Counted from the first letter of the stretch, positions 1 through 9,297 are shown. The stretch: 64,000 bases of DNA from JAJRXC01 sp047639555 (GCA_047639555.1 JBLIOE010000018.1:6118-70117), one strand, 5' to 3'. The notes: generated from the sequence alone by a model not told the origin. Translations and numbers: made by a program.

Positions 1-995
1 AGTGACTGGCAGGTAAGGATCCAGCCTTCGGCGAGTTCGTCGGGGGTGAGCACGTCGTTCACGCGCATTCGTACGTCGCCTTCTCGAAGCTCCGCGATGC
101 AGGTGGCGCAATTGCCGGCCTGGCACGAGAAGGGCGGATTGAGTCCGCCGCGCCGCGCGGCCTCGAGGATGGTTTCGCCGACGTGATGTTCGAGTTCGTG
201 CACTCGACCGCTCAAGGTGAGCGTGATGGAGCCGGGTTCGTCGTCCGTCGAGGGTGACGCATCTGGTTCTGCGGCGGTCGCATTCACGAAACGTTCGGTG
301 CGTACGAGTGCGGGATCATGACCGAGTTCGCCGAGCGTCTGCTCAACCAGGTCCATGAACGGCGTCGGGCCACAGATGTAGACGGCAACGTTGAGATCGT
401 CGCCTAGGAAGTTCGCGACCTCGTCGGCGGTGAGAAACCCACCGACATCATCGTGATGATGGGAAACGGTGAAGCGGTCGGCGGCGGCCTTCGCCAGCGC
501 ATCGAGCTCGGGGCCGAGGATCACCGAAGCGGCGTCCCGATTGGCGAACAGCAACTGGACCGAGCGGTCGGTCGCCGCCAGCGCCGTCTTCGTGATCGAC
601 GCGATCGGGGTGATCCCACTCCCGCCCGCGAAGGCGACGATTGGCCGATTGTCGTCGTCATCGAGACAGAACACGCCGGCCGGAGGCGTGGCGAGAATCG
701 TGTCGCCGGCCACCAGTGAATTGTTGATGTGATTTGAGACCACACCGTCGATCACCCGCTTGACCGTGGTCCGGAAGGGCTCGTCGACATCAGGTGAGCT
801 CGACATCGAGTAGCACCGCAGCTGGGTGATGCCGTCGACCTCTGCCTTGAAAGTGCAGTACTGGCCCGCTCGGTAGGCGAACGCGTCGCGCTCGTCCTCT
901 GGGATGTTGAAAACATACGACCGGGCGTCGTGAGTCTCGTCAATCACCTCGACAACGCGCAGCGGAACAAACCGTGGCCCGGGAGTAGTTGACAC
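1..995 (-). CDS. Ferredoxin-NAD(P)H reductase, KshB/PaaE-like (3' end cut by window edge)
   Basis: This gene runs off the left edge; about 331 residues are visible from a GTG start at 995. The order of parts is FAD-binding domain (R60-C-Y-S63, the RxYS flavin motif), a nucleotide-binding half with GGSGITP, then CGPTPFM near the end of the NAD domain, and a plant-type [2Fe-2S] domain with Cys at 291, 296, 299 and 329. This is the layout of KshB, the reductase of 3-ketosteroid 9-alpha-hydroxylase, and of related oxygenase reductases. It would pass electrons from NAD(P)H to a Rieske oxygenase or P450; none lies next to it here, although two P450 genes occur further right. It is transcribed divergently from the amidohydrolase at 1103. 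An exact KshB role is inference; the family is clear. Confidence 0.88.
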   Translation of the reverse strand, partial: MSTTPGPRFVPLRVVEVIDETHDARSYVFNIPEDERDAFAYRAGQYCTFKAEVDGITQLRCYSMSSSPDVDEPFRTTVKRVIDGVVSNHINNSLVAGDTILATPPAGVFCLDDDDNRPIVAFAGGSGITPIASITKTALAATDRSVQLLFANRDAASVILGPELDALAKAAADRFTVSHHHDDVGGFLTADEVANFLGDDLNVAVYICGPTPFMDLVEQTLGELGHDPALVRTERFVNATAAEPDASPSTDDEPGSITLTLSGRVHELEHHVGETILEAARRGGLNPPFSCQAGNCATCIAELREGDVRMRVNDVLTPDELAEGWILTCQS

Positions 996-1042
996 AGGTG
1001 CTCGATTCGGCTCGCCGGATACCTGGCAACATAGACAGGCGA

Positions 1043-1059
1043 TGAGAATGACATTATCG
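1043..1059. promoter_or_regulatory. Candidate operator, TGAGAAT-N3-ATTaTCg
   Basis: The 17-bp site TGAGAATGACATTATCG lies between the divergent reductase and amidohydrolase starts. It matches the perfect palindrome at 9793-9809 at 12 of 14 arm positions. Such a site would fit a TetR-type repressor acting on both promoters; no regulator gene is adjacent. Confidence 0.4.
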
Positions 1060-1102
1060 TGCGAGATCTTCTGATTGCGTAGACCCGTGGAGTAGATCGC
1101 CC

Positions 1103-2332
1103 ATGAACGCCAGCGGTGACCAGTCTCGCCTGACCATCATCTCGGCCGACACCCATGCGGGTGCCGATATCGAGGGCTACCGGCCGTATCTCCCAGCGCA
1201 ATGGGCGGACGACTTCACCGACTGGGCCGCGGGTTTCGAGTCGGCATGGCTCGATAGCGATGATGATGACTACTTCTTGAACTACGACAGCGAGCGGCGT
1301 CTCGCCGCGCTCGAAGACGACGGCATTTCGGCCGAGGTGGTCTTTCCCAACACCACTCCACCGTTCTTCACCGGCGGATCGCTGGCCGGCACCCTGGCCA
1401 CAACGCCAGAAGCGCACGCCCGCCAATGGGCTGGACTACAAGCCCACAATCGATGGCTCATCGATTTCTGCGCGGCGGTGCCTGGTCGCCGCAAGGGAGT
1501 CATCCAGCTGCTGCCAACCGATGTCAACGACGCCGTGTCGGAAGTGCGATGGGCCGCGGGCCGTCCAGAAATCTGCGGTGTACTTCTCGCGTCGGTGCCA
1601 CCCAATACAGTCGCCCCGCTCTACTCGTCCGACTACGACCCACTGTGGGCTGCGTGTGTTGACGCCGAACTCCCGGTGGTCACTCATGCGGGAAGTGGGG
1701 CACCATCACTTCCCGATCACCCAGCCACCATGCCGGTGCTTGTCTACGAATACGCATTCTGGAGCCACCGCACTATCTGGCATCTGGTCTTCGGCGGCGT
1801 CTTCGAACGCTTCCCGGACCTCCAACTTGTCATCACCGAGCAGGGCGGCTCGAAATGGTTGGGTGCCCTGGCCCGCGGCCTCGACACGAAACTCGACACG
1901 CTGGTCGACCCGAAGAAGCAGACCGTGAAGTTCGACCGTTCGGAGCTCGAGCAGCGCGGACTGCGGCCAAGTGAACTAATCGCTCGAAATTGCTGGCTGG
2001 GCGCGAGCTTCATGCAGCCCCACGATGTGCCGCATCGCCACGAGCTCGCGCTCGACCACATCATGTGGGGATCGGATTTCCCGCACAACGAGGGCACCAC
2101 GCCGTATACCCGAGAAGCCTTACGCGCCGCGTTCAGCGATGTGCCCATGGACGAGGTCCGTTCGATGGTCGGCGGCGCGGCTGCTGGTCTCTACGGCTTC
2201 GACCTTGCCGCACTCGCTCCCGTGGCTGACCGAGTGGGTCCGACCGTCGAGGAGATCTCGACGCCGCTCGACGAGGTTCCCGCCGACGCGACGTCGTATG
2301 CGTTCTTGCCGGAGTACCTGGCGACGTACTGA
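1103..2332 (+). CDS. Amidohydrolase family 2 (PF04909) metal-dependent hydrolase
   Basis: This 409-residue protein has the hallmarks of the amidohydrolase-2 TIM-barrel family: an N-terminal SADTHAG strand (D-x-H metal ligands), a central VVTHAGSG strand, and a C-terminal WGSDFPHNEG strand that carries the last metal-binding Asp. Family members hydrolyse or decarboxylate cyclic and aromatic substrates with a divalent metal, but the substrate cannot be read from sequence. It stands alone, divergent from the reductase at 995 and convergent with the ACAD pair at 2348. It is one of six members of this family in the window. Confidence 0.9.
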   Translation: MNASGDQSRLTIISADTHAGADIEGYRPYLPAQWADDFTDWAAGFESAWLDSDDDDYFLNYDSERRLAALEDDGISAEVVFPNTTPPFFTGGSLAGTLATTPEAHARQWAGLQAHNRWLIDFCAAVPGRRKGVIQLLPTDVNDAVSEVRWAAGRPEICGVLLASVPPNTVAPLYSSDYDPLWAACVDAELPVVTHAGSGAPSLPDHPATMPVLVYEYAFWSHRTIWHLVFGGVFERFPDLQLVITEQGGSKWLGALARGLDTKLDTLVDPKKQTVKFDRSELEQRGLRPSELIARNCWLGASFMQPHDVPHRHELALDHIMWGSDFPHNEGTTPYTREALRAAFSDVPMDEVRSMVGGAAAGLYGFDLAALAPVADRVGPTVEEISTPLDEVPADATSYAFLPEYLATY

Positions 2333-2347
2333 CCGGGTACGAACGAG

Positions 2348-3280
2348 TTAGAGCTGGACGAGACGCGGAAGCATTCGGTCGGCAATGAGCTGTCGTCCGA
2401 TGTGCGCCGTGAGCGCCGCAGTCGTGCCGTAGAGGCCGTCGAGTTCGATTGCAGTAAAGAGGTAACGATGAAAATCGTGATCTCGGGTGAACCCGATTCC
2501 GGCGAGAACCTGCTGACAGTGGCGACCGGCATCGAGTGCCGCCCGGCCGGCGATGATGCGAGCCAGGTCTACTGACATCGGGTCGTCGGGCCGGATGGCG
2601 GCGAGGGCGTCTCCGGCCGACTCAACGGCAACGTGCGTCTCGGCAAGTTTGTGGCGCACCGCCTGGAACGCCCCGATGGGGCGGCCGAATTGGATTCGTT
2701 CAGCGGCATGAGCGCGGGCGAGTTCGAGCATTCCGGCGGCCAGACCATGGAGCTGGTGGGCGAGGGCGCGTCGCGCCGCTCTCGTTGCCGCGGCGATCGC
2801 CTCGTCCGCGATCGCGATCGGCGACACTTCGGATGCTGTGCGGTCGATGGTGGCCTCAGCCCAGAATCCTGCGGCGCCGCGGTCTGCGAGTTCTATCGCC
2901 GTGGCCTGAACCAGCGAGATTTCACGCCCCGTCACGACGTGCGCCGGTTCGACTCCCTCGAAGCGAGGTCCGAAAGTAACGGACAGCGAGTTGGCATCGC
3001 CGGCCGAACCAGGGGAGAGGTCTCCCCATTTTGGGTGGGCGACGATGGCGCCGGCATCGAGGCCCAACGCTGACCCGACGACGTCATCGAGCAGGCCGGA
3101 TCTCGCCGCGGCGCGGCCCAACTGGCCGAAGACGACCCCAACCGCATCGTCGGGTTCGGCGGCGAGCATGTCGCCCCAACCAATGGCATCGAGGGCGGCA
3201 TCGTTCGCGGCGGCGGAACGGTCAGCGGAGATGACACTCGCCACCGTTGCCCGGAGAAGATCGAGGTCGACGGCGTCCAT
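2348..3280 (-). CDS. Acyl-CoA dehydrogenase, short subunit of an ACAD pair
   Basis: This protein has 310 residues, shorter than the usual 370-400 of the family. The N-terminal half is divergent, while the C-terminal helical domain is well kept, with RIQFGRPIGAFQAVRH and LAGIGFTRDHDFHRY near the end. I chose ATG at 3280, 13 bp after the stop of the upstream ACAD; a longer open frame exists but overlaps that gene. It is the last gene of the operon kinase (5488) - long ACAD (4439) - short ACAD. In actinobacterial steroid degradation, adjacent long and short ACADs (such as ChsE1-ChsE2) form heterotetramers, so a heteromeric enzyme is likely here. It is a paralogue of the gene at 32022. Confidence 0.88.
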   Translation of the reverse strand: MDAVDLDLLRATVASVISADRSAAANDAALDAIGWGDMLAAEPDDAVGVVFGQLGRAAARSGLLDDVVGSALGLDAGAIVAHPKWGDLSPGSAGDANSLSVTFGPRFEGVEPAHVVTGREISLVQATAIELADRGAAGFWAEATIDRTASEVSPIAIADEAIAAATRAARRALAHQLHGLAAGMLELARAHAAERIQFGRPIGAFQAVRHKLAETHVAVESAGDALAAIRPDDPMSVDLARIIAGRAALDAGRHCQQVLAGIGFTRDHDFHRYLFTAIELDGLYGTTAALTAHIGRQLIADRMLPRLVQL

Positions 3281-3293
3281 TATTTCTGACCCA

Positions 3294-4439
3294 TTATTCG
3301 TCGCCCAGATCAAGGAGGCGACGGGCGATGATGTTGCGCTGGATCTCGCCGGTGCCGCCGTAGATCGAGGCCGCCCGCGAGTAGAGGTACTCGTCACGGA
3401 ATCGGAGGTCGTCGTCGGTGCGAGGGAGGGCCAGACGTTCGGGCGTGAGGGTGCGGGCGAGGTCGAAGATCTTCTGCTCGGTGGTCGCAACAAGAACTTT
3501 GTCGACGCTTGTCTCTGCCCCGAGTGGTTCACCGTCGTCGAAACGGCGGACCGTCGACCGAGAACGGCAGCGCAAGGCGTGGAGCTGGGCAAACGCCTCG
3601 CCGACCAACGCCGCGCTGTGGTCGTTGTCGGGTGCGCCCGCCACGATTTCTTCGAGTCGCGCCTGCATGAAGGCCGTGCGATGCCAGAACGCCGTCGAAC
3701 GCTCGAACGGCAGCAGTGCCATGGCCACGGCCCATCCGCCGTCGACCTCGCCCACTCGCCGCGAGTCGGGGATGACCACATCGTCGAAGAAGACTTCGGC
3801 AAACTCGTCGGAGCCGCTCATGATCGCCAGCGGCCGAACATCTATGCCGGGCGTGTCCATATCGATGAAGAACGCCGTAATACCCCGGTGGCGAGATTCA
3901 GGCGTGCCGGTCCGGGTGAGAACGAGGCAGCGATCGGAGAATTGGGAGAGCGACGTCCATACCTTCTGACCCTTGATGACCCAGTCGTCGCCGTGGCGGC
4001 GGGCTCGACACGACAGCGACGCCAAGTCGGACCCCGTCGAGGGCTCAGAGAATCCCTGACACCACATCTCGGCGCCGGAAAGCAGTCGGGGCACGAACTC
4101 GGCCGCAAGCTCGGGCGAGGCGAACTCTATGAGTGTGGGTGCGAGCGTTTCCGTCATCGAGAAGAAACCCGACACCACGAGGTCTCGCTCAACAACTTCT
4201 TCGCCGAGGACCGCACGCAGCGCGGCGGGGCCGCCTTTGCCGCCGACGGCCTCGGGCCAACCCCAACCCATGAAGCCGGCATCCCACAGCAGCGACTTCA
4301 CTCGGCTGAGCTGCGTCATCTGCTCCGGGAGTGAGCCCGCCCCGGTATAAGGCGGGGCGATGTCGTCGCGGTTTTGATCGAGCCAGCCCACGAGGTCGGC
4401 GCGGAAGCGCTCGACGCTTGGCGGGGTGGTGGTGCTCAT
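3294..4439 (-). CDS. Acyl-CoA dehydrogenase, long subunit of an ACAD pair
   Basis: This is a 381-residue FAD-dependent acyl-CoA dehydrogenase that would make the alpha,beta double bond of an acyl-CoA. The substrate-loop motif WCQGFSEPSTGSDLAS is present, and the C-terminus carries YGGTGEIQRNIIARRLLDLG. At the place where medium-chain enzymes have the catalytic Glu (YEGT), this protein has Gly, so the base may be elsewhere or come from the partner subunit. The ATG at 4439 overlaps the kinase stop by 4 bp (ATGA), which points to translational coupling. It is a paralogue of the gene at 32990. The large antisense frame over this gene is a shadow. Confidence 0.9.
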   Translation of the reverse strand: MSTTTPPSVERFRADLVGWLDQNRDDIAPPYTGAGSLPEQMTQLSRVKSLLWDAGFMGWGWPEAVGGKGGPAALRAVLGEEVVERDLVVSGFFSMTETLAPTLIEFASPELAAEFVPRLLSGAEMWCQGFSEPSTGSDLASLSCRARRHGDDWVIKGQKVWTSLSQFSDRCLVLTRTGTPESRHRGITAFFIDMDTPGIDVRPLAIMSGSDEFAEVFFDDVVIPDSRRVGEVDGGWAVAMALLPFERSTAFWHRTAFMQARLEEIVAGAPDNDHSAALVGEAFAQLHALRCRSRSTVRRFDDGEPLGAETSVDKVLVATTEQKIFDLARTLTPERLALPRTDDDLRFRDEYLYSRAASIYGGTGEIQRNIIARRLLDLGDE

Positions 4440-5488
4440 CCGAGTGAGGCGGCCAACTCGGCCGCCGTCGCGGCCTGATCGAGCACGATCTGTCCGAAGT
4501 ACTCGTGGGTTGGGTTCGTCGACTCGCCTTTCATGAAGCGAGCGTAGGACGGCTCCAGCACTGCGGCCATCTTCCATCGAGCGAGGACGAGCGTGTAGGG
4601 CAAGTCGTCGGTGGGTCGACCGCTTACCTTGCTCCACTCTTCGGCCAGGTCATCGCGGTCGGGCATGCCGTTGTAGTCCGCATACCCTCGCTGCACTCGA
4701 TCTTCGTCGGCGTTGGGCCACCCCATCAGGACCCAGGCCAGGTCGATGAGTGGATCGCCGACCGTGCCCATCTCCCAGTCGATGATCGCCGCGAGCCGTG
4801 CCGGCGCGCCGTGGCGAAACATCACGTTGGCGAACTGATAGTCGCCGTGCATGATGCCCGGCTCGAAGTGCGCCGGCTGGTTGTGCCGCAGCCAATCGGC
4901 TGTTTCATCGAACCCGGGAATGTCGCGGAAACGATGTTTGTCGAGATGGGACGACCATCGGTCGGCTTGGCGTTCGTGGTACCCCTCGGGGCGGCCGAGG
5001 CCTTCCAGGCCGAGGGCCTTCCAGTCGACGCGAGCGAGTTTGCCGATGCCGCGAACTAACTCGTAGGCGAGTTCGGGTCGAGCATCCATATCGGAGGCAA
5101 ACGGCTCCGGCCAGGCTCGGGTCTGCATCACCGAGAAGCCATCCACGAGCTCACTCATGTAGAACCAGGCGCCCGCGATCGAGGCATCGTCGCAGGCCCC
5201 GAAGACTCGGGGATGGGGGACATCGGTGTGGCCGAGGGCCTCGAGAATCCGGAACTCGCGCATCATCGTGGAGTTGCGCTCGGCCGCCCACTCGGCCGGC
5301 GGTCGTCGCATCACTAATTGCTGTTCACCGCGATCAACTTGCAGGATGAGGTTCGACGCGCCGCCCTGCATGACCGTGAGCGTGGGTAGTTCTCCCTCGC
5401 CGTCGATGTGTCGTGCATCCATCCAGCGGGCCAACGCCGAGACGTCGATTCCGTCGAGCGCGGCGGTGTCTTCGGCGTCAGAAGTCAT
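4436..5488 (-). CDS. APH-fold phosphotransferase, ACAD10/11 kinase-like
   Basis: This 350-residue protein belongs to the aminoglycoside phosphotransferase/choline-kinase fold (PF01636). The catalytic loop HGDYQFANVMF and the metal-binding IIDWEMGTVGDPLIDLAW are both intact. Bacterial members next to acyl-CoA dehydrogenases resemble the kinase domain of ACAD10 and ACAD11, which phosphorylate hydroxyacyl-CoA before the dehydrogenase domain acts. Here the kinase is the first gene of an operon with two ACADs and overlaps the next gene by 4 bp, like a split ACAD11. Antibiotic resistance is unlikely from context. The substrate is inferred, the fold is certain. Confidence 0.87.
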   Translation of the reverse strand: MTSDAEDTAALDGIDVSALARWMDARHIDGEGELPTLTVMQGGASNLILQVDRGEQQLVMRRPPAEWAAERNSTMMREFRILEALGHTDVPHPRVFGACDDASIAGAWFYMSELVDGFSVMQTRAWPEPFASDMDARPELAYELVRGIGKLARVDWKALGLEGLGRPEGYHERQADRWSSHLDKHRFRDIPGFDETADWLRHNQPAHFEPGIMHGDYQFANVMFRHGAPARLAAIIDWEMGTVGDPLIDLAWVLMGWPNADEDRVQRGYADYNGMPDRDDLAEEWSKVSGRPTDDLPYTLVLARWKMAAVLEPSYARFMKGESTNPTHEYFGQIVLDQAATAAELAASLG

Positions 5489-5499
5489 CGAGCGGAAAC

Positions 5500-5513
5500 A
5501 TAGTTCTCACTAT
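5500..5513. promoter_or_regulatory. Small inverted repeat ATAGT-N4-ACTAT in divergent promoter
   Basis: A 14-bp inverted repeat with 5-bp arms sits 12 bp upstream of the kinase start and in the promoter region of the binding lipoprotein. Its TTCTCAC core also matches the right half of the palindrome at 9793-9809, but the left half does not match. It is a weak operator candidate. Confidence 0.25.
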
Positions 5514-5588
5514 AGAAGATTGCGACTTCCGTAGATGACCTGTGTGAGTTACGCTTCACTCGTCAACTTCCAGGGGGACACATTGACC

Positions 5589-6962
5589 ATGAAAACTCAT
5601 CGCAGGACTTCATCGATTGTGCTGGCGATTCTCGCCGCACTGGCCATGCTCGCCGCAGGATGTGGCGACGACGGCGGCACCACGTCGGAGACGACAACAA
5701 CCACCACAGAAGCGCCACCGGAAGAAACACCGGACGAGACGCCTGATGAGACACCCGAGGAAGAGGAGCCAGAAGAACCGGTCGAGCCCGAGGTTGTGCT
5801 CACGGCCTCGGCGACGGGTGTCACAGCGGAGGCCATCACGATCGGTGTGCCATGGGTCGACGTGACTGCGATCGGCTGGGAGCCGAGTCACGAAGCCGAG
5901 GTGATCTGGAGTGTGGCCGCCGACACGATCAACGCCGCTGGCGGTGTGTTCGGACGCAACATCGAACTCGTCATGATCGGCGTTGACCCAACCGAACCAG
6001 CTGCGCAGGACGAGGCGTGCGTGAGGTTCACCGAGGACGAAGAAGTCTTTGCTGTCATGGGCGTGATTCGCAACCTGATACCGCTCTGCTATACCGAACA
6101 GCACTCGACGATTGTGATCAATACCTTCATCACGCCGCCTGAGGTGTTTGAACGTTCGCTCGCCCCGATGATCGGCATCTTGCCGCTTTCCGAGCGTGCA
6201 ATTGAGGCGCAACTCGCCACCTTGCTCGAGTCGGGCTACCTCGATGGAGCGAAGATCGCCCTCTCCGCCCAGCCGAACACGCTGGCGCTGGCCGACACCA
6301 TGAAGGCGATTCTCGAAGAGGCGGGGCTCGAGGTCGTGTCCGTCACTTCATTCGATGCGCCGTCAAGCGATGTCACCGCCATCAATGACGAACTCGACGT
6401 CTCGGTCGAACGCTGGCGAGCGGATGGAGCGACGGCCGTCATTGCCGTTCCCGGTGCCGCGGTACCGACCACCGGCGCCTTGTCTCGCAACGGATGGGAC
6501 GGTCTCTACGTGATGACCGACGCCACGGGCACCGATGTCGGGCTCCTCGACGGCGTGGGCTATGGCAGTGAGGCACTCGAGGGTTCCGTCGCAATTGTTG
6601 CGCCGGATGAGGCTGACCTCTACGACGCGGACCAGGCCGGAGTGAAGGAGTGCGTCGACACGTTCGAGAACGCATTCGATGACGACCTTCCCGTCGAGCT
6701 CCGACCGGAAGATGCGACGACCGGTGTCGTCGGACTGATCGTGCGATCGTGCCTGGGTCTCGAGCTGTTCAAGCAGATCGCAGAGACCGCGGGCGTCGAT
6801 CTCACGAACGACTCGTTCGAAGCTGGAATCGATGGGCTCGGTGATGTGACAATCACCGGCGTGCTCGCCGGCTCGCTCGGCCCCGGGAAGCGGGATCTTG
6901 TTGACGCTGGTGCCGGCATCTACACCTACGACCCCGAGACCAGACGCTTCTCGCTTTCCTGA
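5589..6962 (+). CDS. Solute-binding lipoprotein, branched-chain amino-acid ABC type (orphan)
   Basis: This protein has 457 residues. It begins with a lipoprotein signal peptide: MKTHRR, a hydrophobic stretch, then lipobox LAAGC with the lipidated Cys at 25. A Thr/Pro/Glu/Asp-rich linker (about residues 31-65) leads to a periplasmic-binding-protein type 1 domain like those of Leu/Ile/Val transporters (for example AITIGVPWVDV, then TINAAGGVFGRNIELV). ATG at 5589 is preferred because it opens the signal peptide; an in-frame TTG two codons earlier is closer to the AGGGGGA box and could also be used. No permease or ATPase gene is near, so it either works with a distant transporter or acts as a sensor. 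It is similar in plan to the protein at 16276. Confidence 0.85.
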   Translation: MKTHRRTSSIVLAILAALAMLAAGCGDDGGTTSETTTTTTEAPPEETPDETPDETPEEEEPEEPVEPEVVLTASATGVTAEAITIGVPWVDVTAIGWEPSHEAEVIWSVAADTINAAGGVFGRNIELVMIGVDPTEPAAQDEACVRFTEDEEVFAVMGVIRNLIPLCYTEQHSTIVINTFITPPEVFERSLAPMIGILPLSERAIEAQLATLLESGYLDGAKIALSAQPNTLALADTMKAILEEAGLEVVSVTSFDAPSSDVTAINDELDVSVERWRADGATAVIAVPGAAVPTTGALSRNGWDGLYVMTDATGTDVGLLDGVGYGSEALEGSVAIVAPDEADLYDADQAGVKECVDTFENAFDDDLPVELRPEDATTGVVGLIVRSCLGLELFKQIAETAGVDLTNDSFEAGIDGLGDVTITGVLAGSLGPGKRDLVDAGAGIYTYDPETRRFSLS

Positions 6963-6998
6963 GCGGCGAGCCCCTCGGCTCTACTCACAAACGCGATA

Positions 6999-7033
6999 CC
7001 TGCGCAGCGGCTGTTTGTCAGTCGCTGCGCAGG
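6999..7033. terminator. Hairpin between convergent genes
   Basis: Perfect 11-bp arms (CCTGCGCAGCG at 6999-7009 and CGCTGCGCAGG at 7023-7033) flank a 13-nt loop. The hairpin sits where the lipoprotein gene and the sulfatase gene meet and includes the last codons of the sulfatase. There is no clear T-run, so it may be a bidirectional transcript end rather than a textbook intrinsic terminator. Confidence 0.5.
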
Positions 7034-9297
7034 GCGTCTCGCAAGACCTCGTCGACCGGCGGCGGCTGCGCTCCGGGTGTCGTGATGTGGACTGCGTCGA
7101 TCGCGCCGGTCCACGGGAACGGCGGTGTGTAGCCCGTCGTCACCGGCAAACCGGCGTCCGCGCCGATACGAAGGCCGGTTCCGCCGTTCTGCCAGCTGTT
7201 GGGCATGCCCCGTGGAAGCTCGACGCCCGCTACCGCCTCGCCGTCGATCATGAGCTCGAACGTGGTCGGTGCGCCGTAGCGGATCCCGATCGATTGCACG
7301 GCCAGTTGAACTTGATGGGGACTGGTCACACAGAACTCGTCGCCGGAGAGGCTCACCGCGGCGGTGGCGTGGCCATCGACGACATACAGAGCGAGTCCGC
7401 TGTTCCAATCGCCGAGCGACACAAGCACACCCTCTGGTCCGTTGGGTCCGGACTCGACGTCGACCCGAAGGTCGAAGCCGAAGAGCATCAACGGGAGCGC
7501 ATCGTCGGGCACCCGCGACCCGCCGGGAAAGTACCGAGCCGATGGCGGCGCCGGGTAGGCCGGACGAGTGACAGCGGGAAGACGACCCAGGAACGAGTCG
7601 TCGAGCGGCAGCACCTGGTTCGCCTGGGCTTCTGCCCACCAGAGATCGACGAGCGCCTGAAGGCGTTTGGGCTCGTCTTCGGCTCGGTCCTCTGTTTCGG
7701 CGAAGTCGCTCGCGACGTGGAAGAGCTGCCATTGATCGGTTGCGAAGTCGCGCGAGCCCTCGAGTAGTTCGCGCTCGTCGCGATGGACGTCGAGGACGTG
7801 ATCGGTGGTGGCTCGCCATCCATCGTGGTAGATCGATCGTGACCCGAGCATCTCGAAGTACTGCGTGTCTCGTGGCGCAGGTGCGGCGGCATCGGCCAGA
7901 CACTCAGAGAGGCTGGCGCCGTCGATTGGTTTCTGGTCCACGCCATCGACGGCTGCGGGCGCAGTGATGCCGCACGCATCGAGGATTGTGGGCGCAAGGT
8001 CGATCGCGTGACAGAACGCGTCGGCAACGGCACCCGCCTCGGCATCGATGCCGTCGGGCCAGTGCACAATCAGAGGAGTGCGGGTACCGCCGAGCCAGGC
8101 GTAACGCTTCCACAAACGAAATGGGGTGTTGCCGGCCCACGCCCAACCCCAGGCGTAGTGGTTGTAGCTCTTTGGTCCGCCCAGATCGGCGAGGGACTCC
8201 ACCATCTCGTCGACCGATTCCGGGAGGTCCTTGGTGAAGCGGTGCTCGTTGGCGCTGCCCACGGCGCCACCTTCGGCACTGGCGCCGTTGTCGCTCATCA
8301 CGACGATCACGGTGTTGTCGAGCTGGCCCAGTTTGTCGATGAAGTCGATCACCCGCCCGATCTGCTCGTCGGCATGAGTGAGGTACGCCGCGTAGATCTC
8401 GTGCATTCGGGAGAAGAGCGTGCGCGACTGGTCGTCGAGTGACTCCCACGACGGCACCCAACTTGGGCGGGGTGGCAGCTCCGCATCGTCGGGCACCACT
8501 CCAATGGCTTTCTGTCGGTCGAACGTTCGCGCCCGCCAGGCGTCCCAGCCATCGTCGTAGCGGCCCGAATATTGCTCGGCCCATTCTGGGCGGATGTGGT
8601 GCGGCGCATGGGTTGCGATGTCGCCGTAGTAGAGGAAGAACGGCTTCTCCGGTGCTGCCTGCTTTTGGTCCTGCACGAAGCGAATGGCCTGGTCAGCAAG
8701 GTCATCACACAGGTGGTAGCCCTCGTCATAGGTGCGAGGGGGGTCAATGAACGTGTGGCCGCTCACCAGGTTTGGGGTGAAGCAGTTGGCGCCGCCATGG
8801 AGGAACCCGTAGTAGTGCTCAAACCCCTGACCGGACGGCCAGTGATCGAACGGTCCGGCCACGGTGCGTTCGCCTCGAGGTGTGAGGTGCCACTTTCCGA
8901 CGGCCATGGTCGACCAGCCGGCGTCCTTCAGAATGCGGGGGAGGCCAGCTGCACTTTTGGGGATCCGGGCGGTGTAGCCGGGGAAACCTAAGGAGATGTC
9001 GGCCAACATCCCCATGCCGACCGCATGGTGGTTGCGGCCCGTGAGGAGTGACGCTCGGGTGGGGGAGCACAGCGCCGTCACATGGAAGTTGTTGAAACGA
9101 AGACCAGCGGCGGCGAGACGATCCAGGTTGGGTGTCTCGATGTCGCTGCCGAAACAACCGAGCTGACCGAACCCGGTGTCGTCGAGCACGATCACAACGA
9201 CGTTCGGCGCGCCGGCGGGCGCAGTGGGGAGTGCTTCAGGATCCCCGATCGCCGACGCCAGCGTGTTGCCGGGTTGGTCGATCGGGTCGTGAATCAC
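7018..9297 (-). CDS. Type I sulfatase (formylglycine-dependent arylsulfatase family)
   Basis: This 759-residue protein is a sulfatase. The metal-binding VLDDTGFGQLGCFG lies near residue 37, and the signature C77-S-P-T-R81 holds the Cys that is converted to formylglycine; VGKWHLT follows. The catalytic domain covers about 30-500. The last 200 residues contain a beta-rich part (GVLVSLGDWNSGLALYVVDG and after) like a LamG/concanavalin-type domain. It would release sulfate from an organic sulfate ester. No signal peptide is visible, so a cytoplasmic place is likely. The activating enzyme (FGE) is not in the window. Its start overlaps the stop of the upstream flavin-type gene by 4 bp. Confidence 0.92.
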   Translation of the reverse strand: MIHDPIDQPGNTLASAIGDPEALPTAPAGAPNVVVIVLDDTGFGQLGCFGSDIETPNLDRLAAAGLRFNNFHVTALCSPTRASLLTGRNHHAVGMGMLADISLGFPGYTARIPKSAAGLPRILKDAGWSTMAVGKWHLTPRGERTVAGPFDHWPSGQGFEHYYGFLHGGANCFTPNLVSGHTFIDPPRTYDEGYHLCDDLADQAIRFVQDQKQAAPEKPFFLYYGDIATHAPHHIRPEWAEQYSGRYDDGWDAWRARTFDRQKAIGVVPDDAELPPRPSWVPSWESLDDQSRTLFSRMHEIYAAYLTHADEQIGRVIDFIDKLGQLDNTVIVVMSDNGASAEGGAVGSANEHRFTKDLPESVDEMVESLADLGGPKSYNHYAWGWAWAGNTPFRLWKRYAWLGGTRTPLIVHWPDGIDAEAGAVADAFCHAIDLAPTILDACGITAPAAVDGVDQKPIDGASLSECLADAAAPAPRDTQYFEMLGSRSIYHDGWRATTDHVLDVHRDERELLEGSRDFATDQWQLFHVASDFAETEDRAEDEPKRLQALVDLWWAEAQANQVLPLDDSFLGRLPAVTRPAYPAPPSARYFPGGSRVPDDALPLMLFGFDLRVDVESGPNGPEGVLVSLGDWNSGLALYVVDGHATAAVSLSGDEFCVTSPHQVQLAVQSIGIRYGAPTTFELMIDGEAVAGVELPRGMPNSWQNGGTGLRIGADAGLPVTTGYTPPFPWTGAIDAVHITTPGAQPPPVDEVLRDALRSD

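Noticed and set aside
2991..4334. 447-codon plus-strand open frame over the ACAD genes
   Set aside because: It is antisense to two clear acyl-CoA dehydrogenases and its translation is Arg/Ala/Gly-rich without motifs; high GC makes such shadows common.
4436..5488. Antibiotic resistance kinase
   Set aside because: The fold is of the aminoglycoside phosphotransferase type, but operon context with ACADs favours an acyl-CoA-related kinase.
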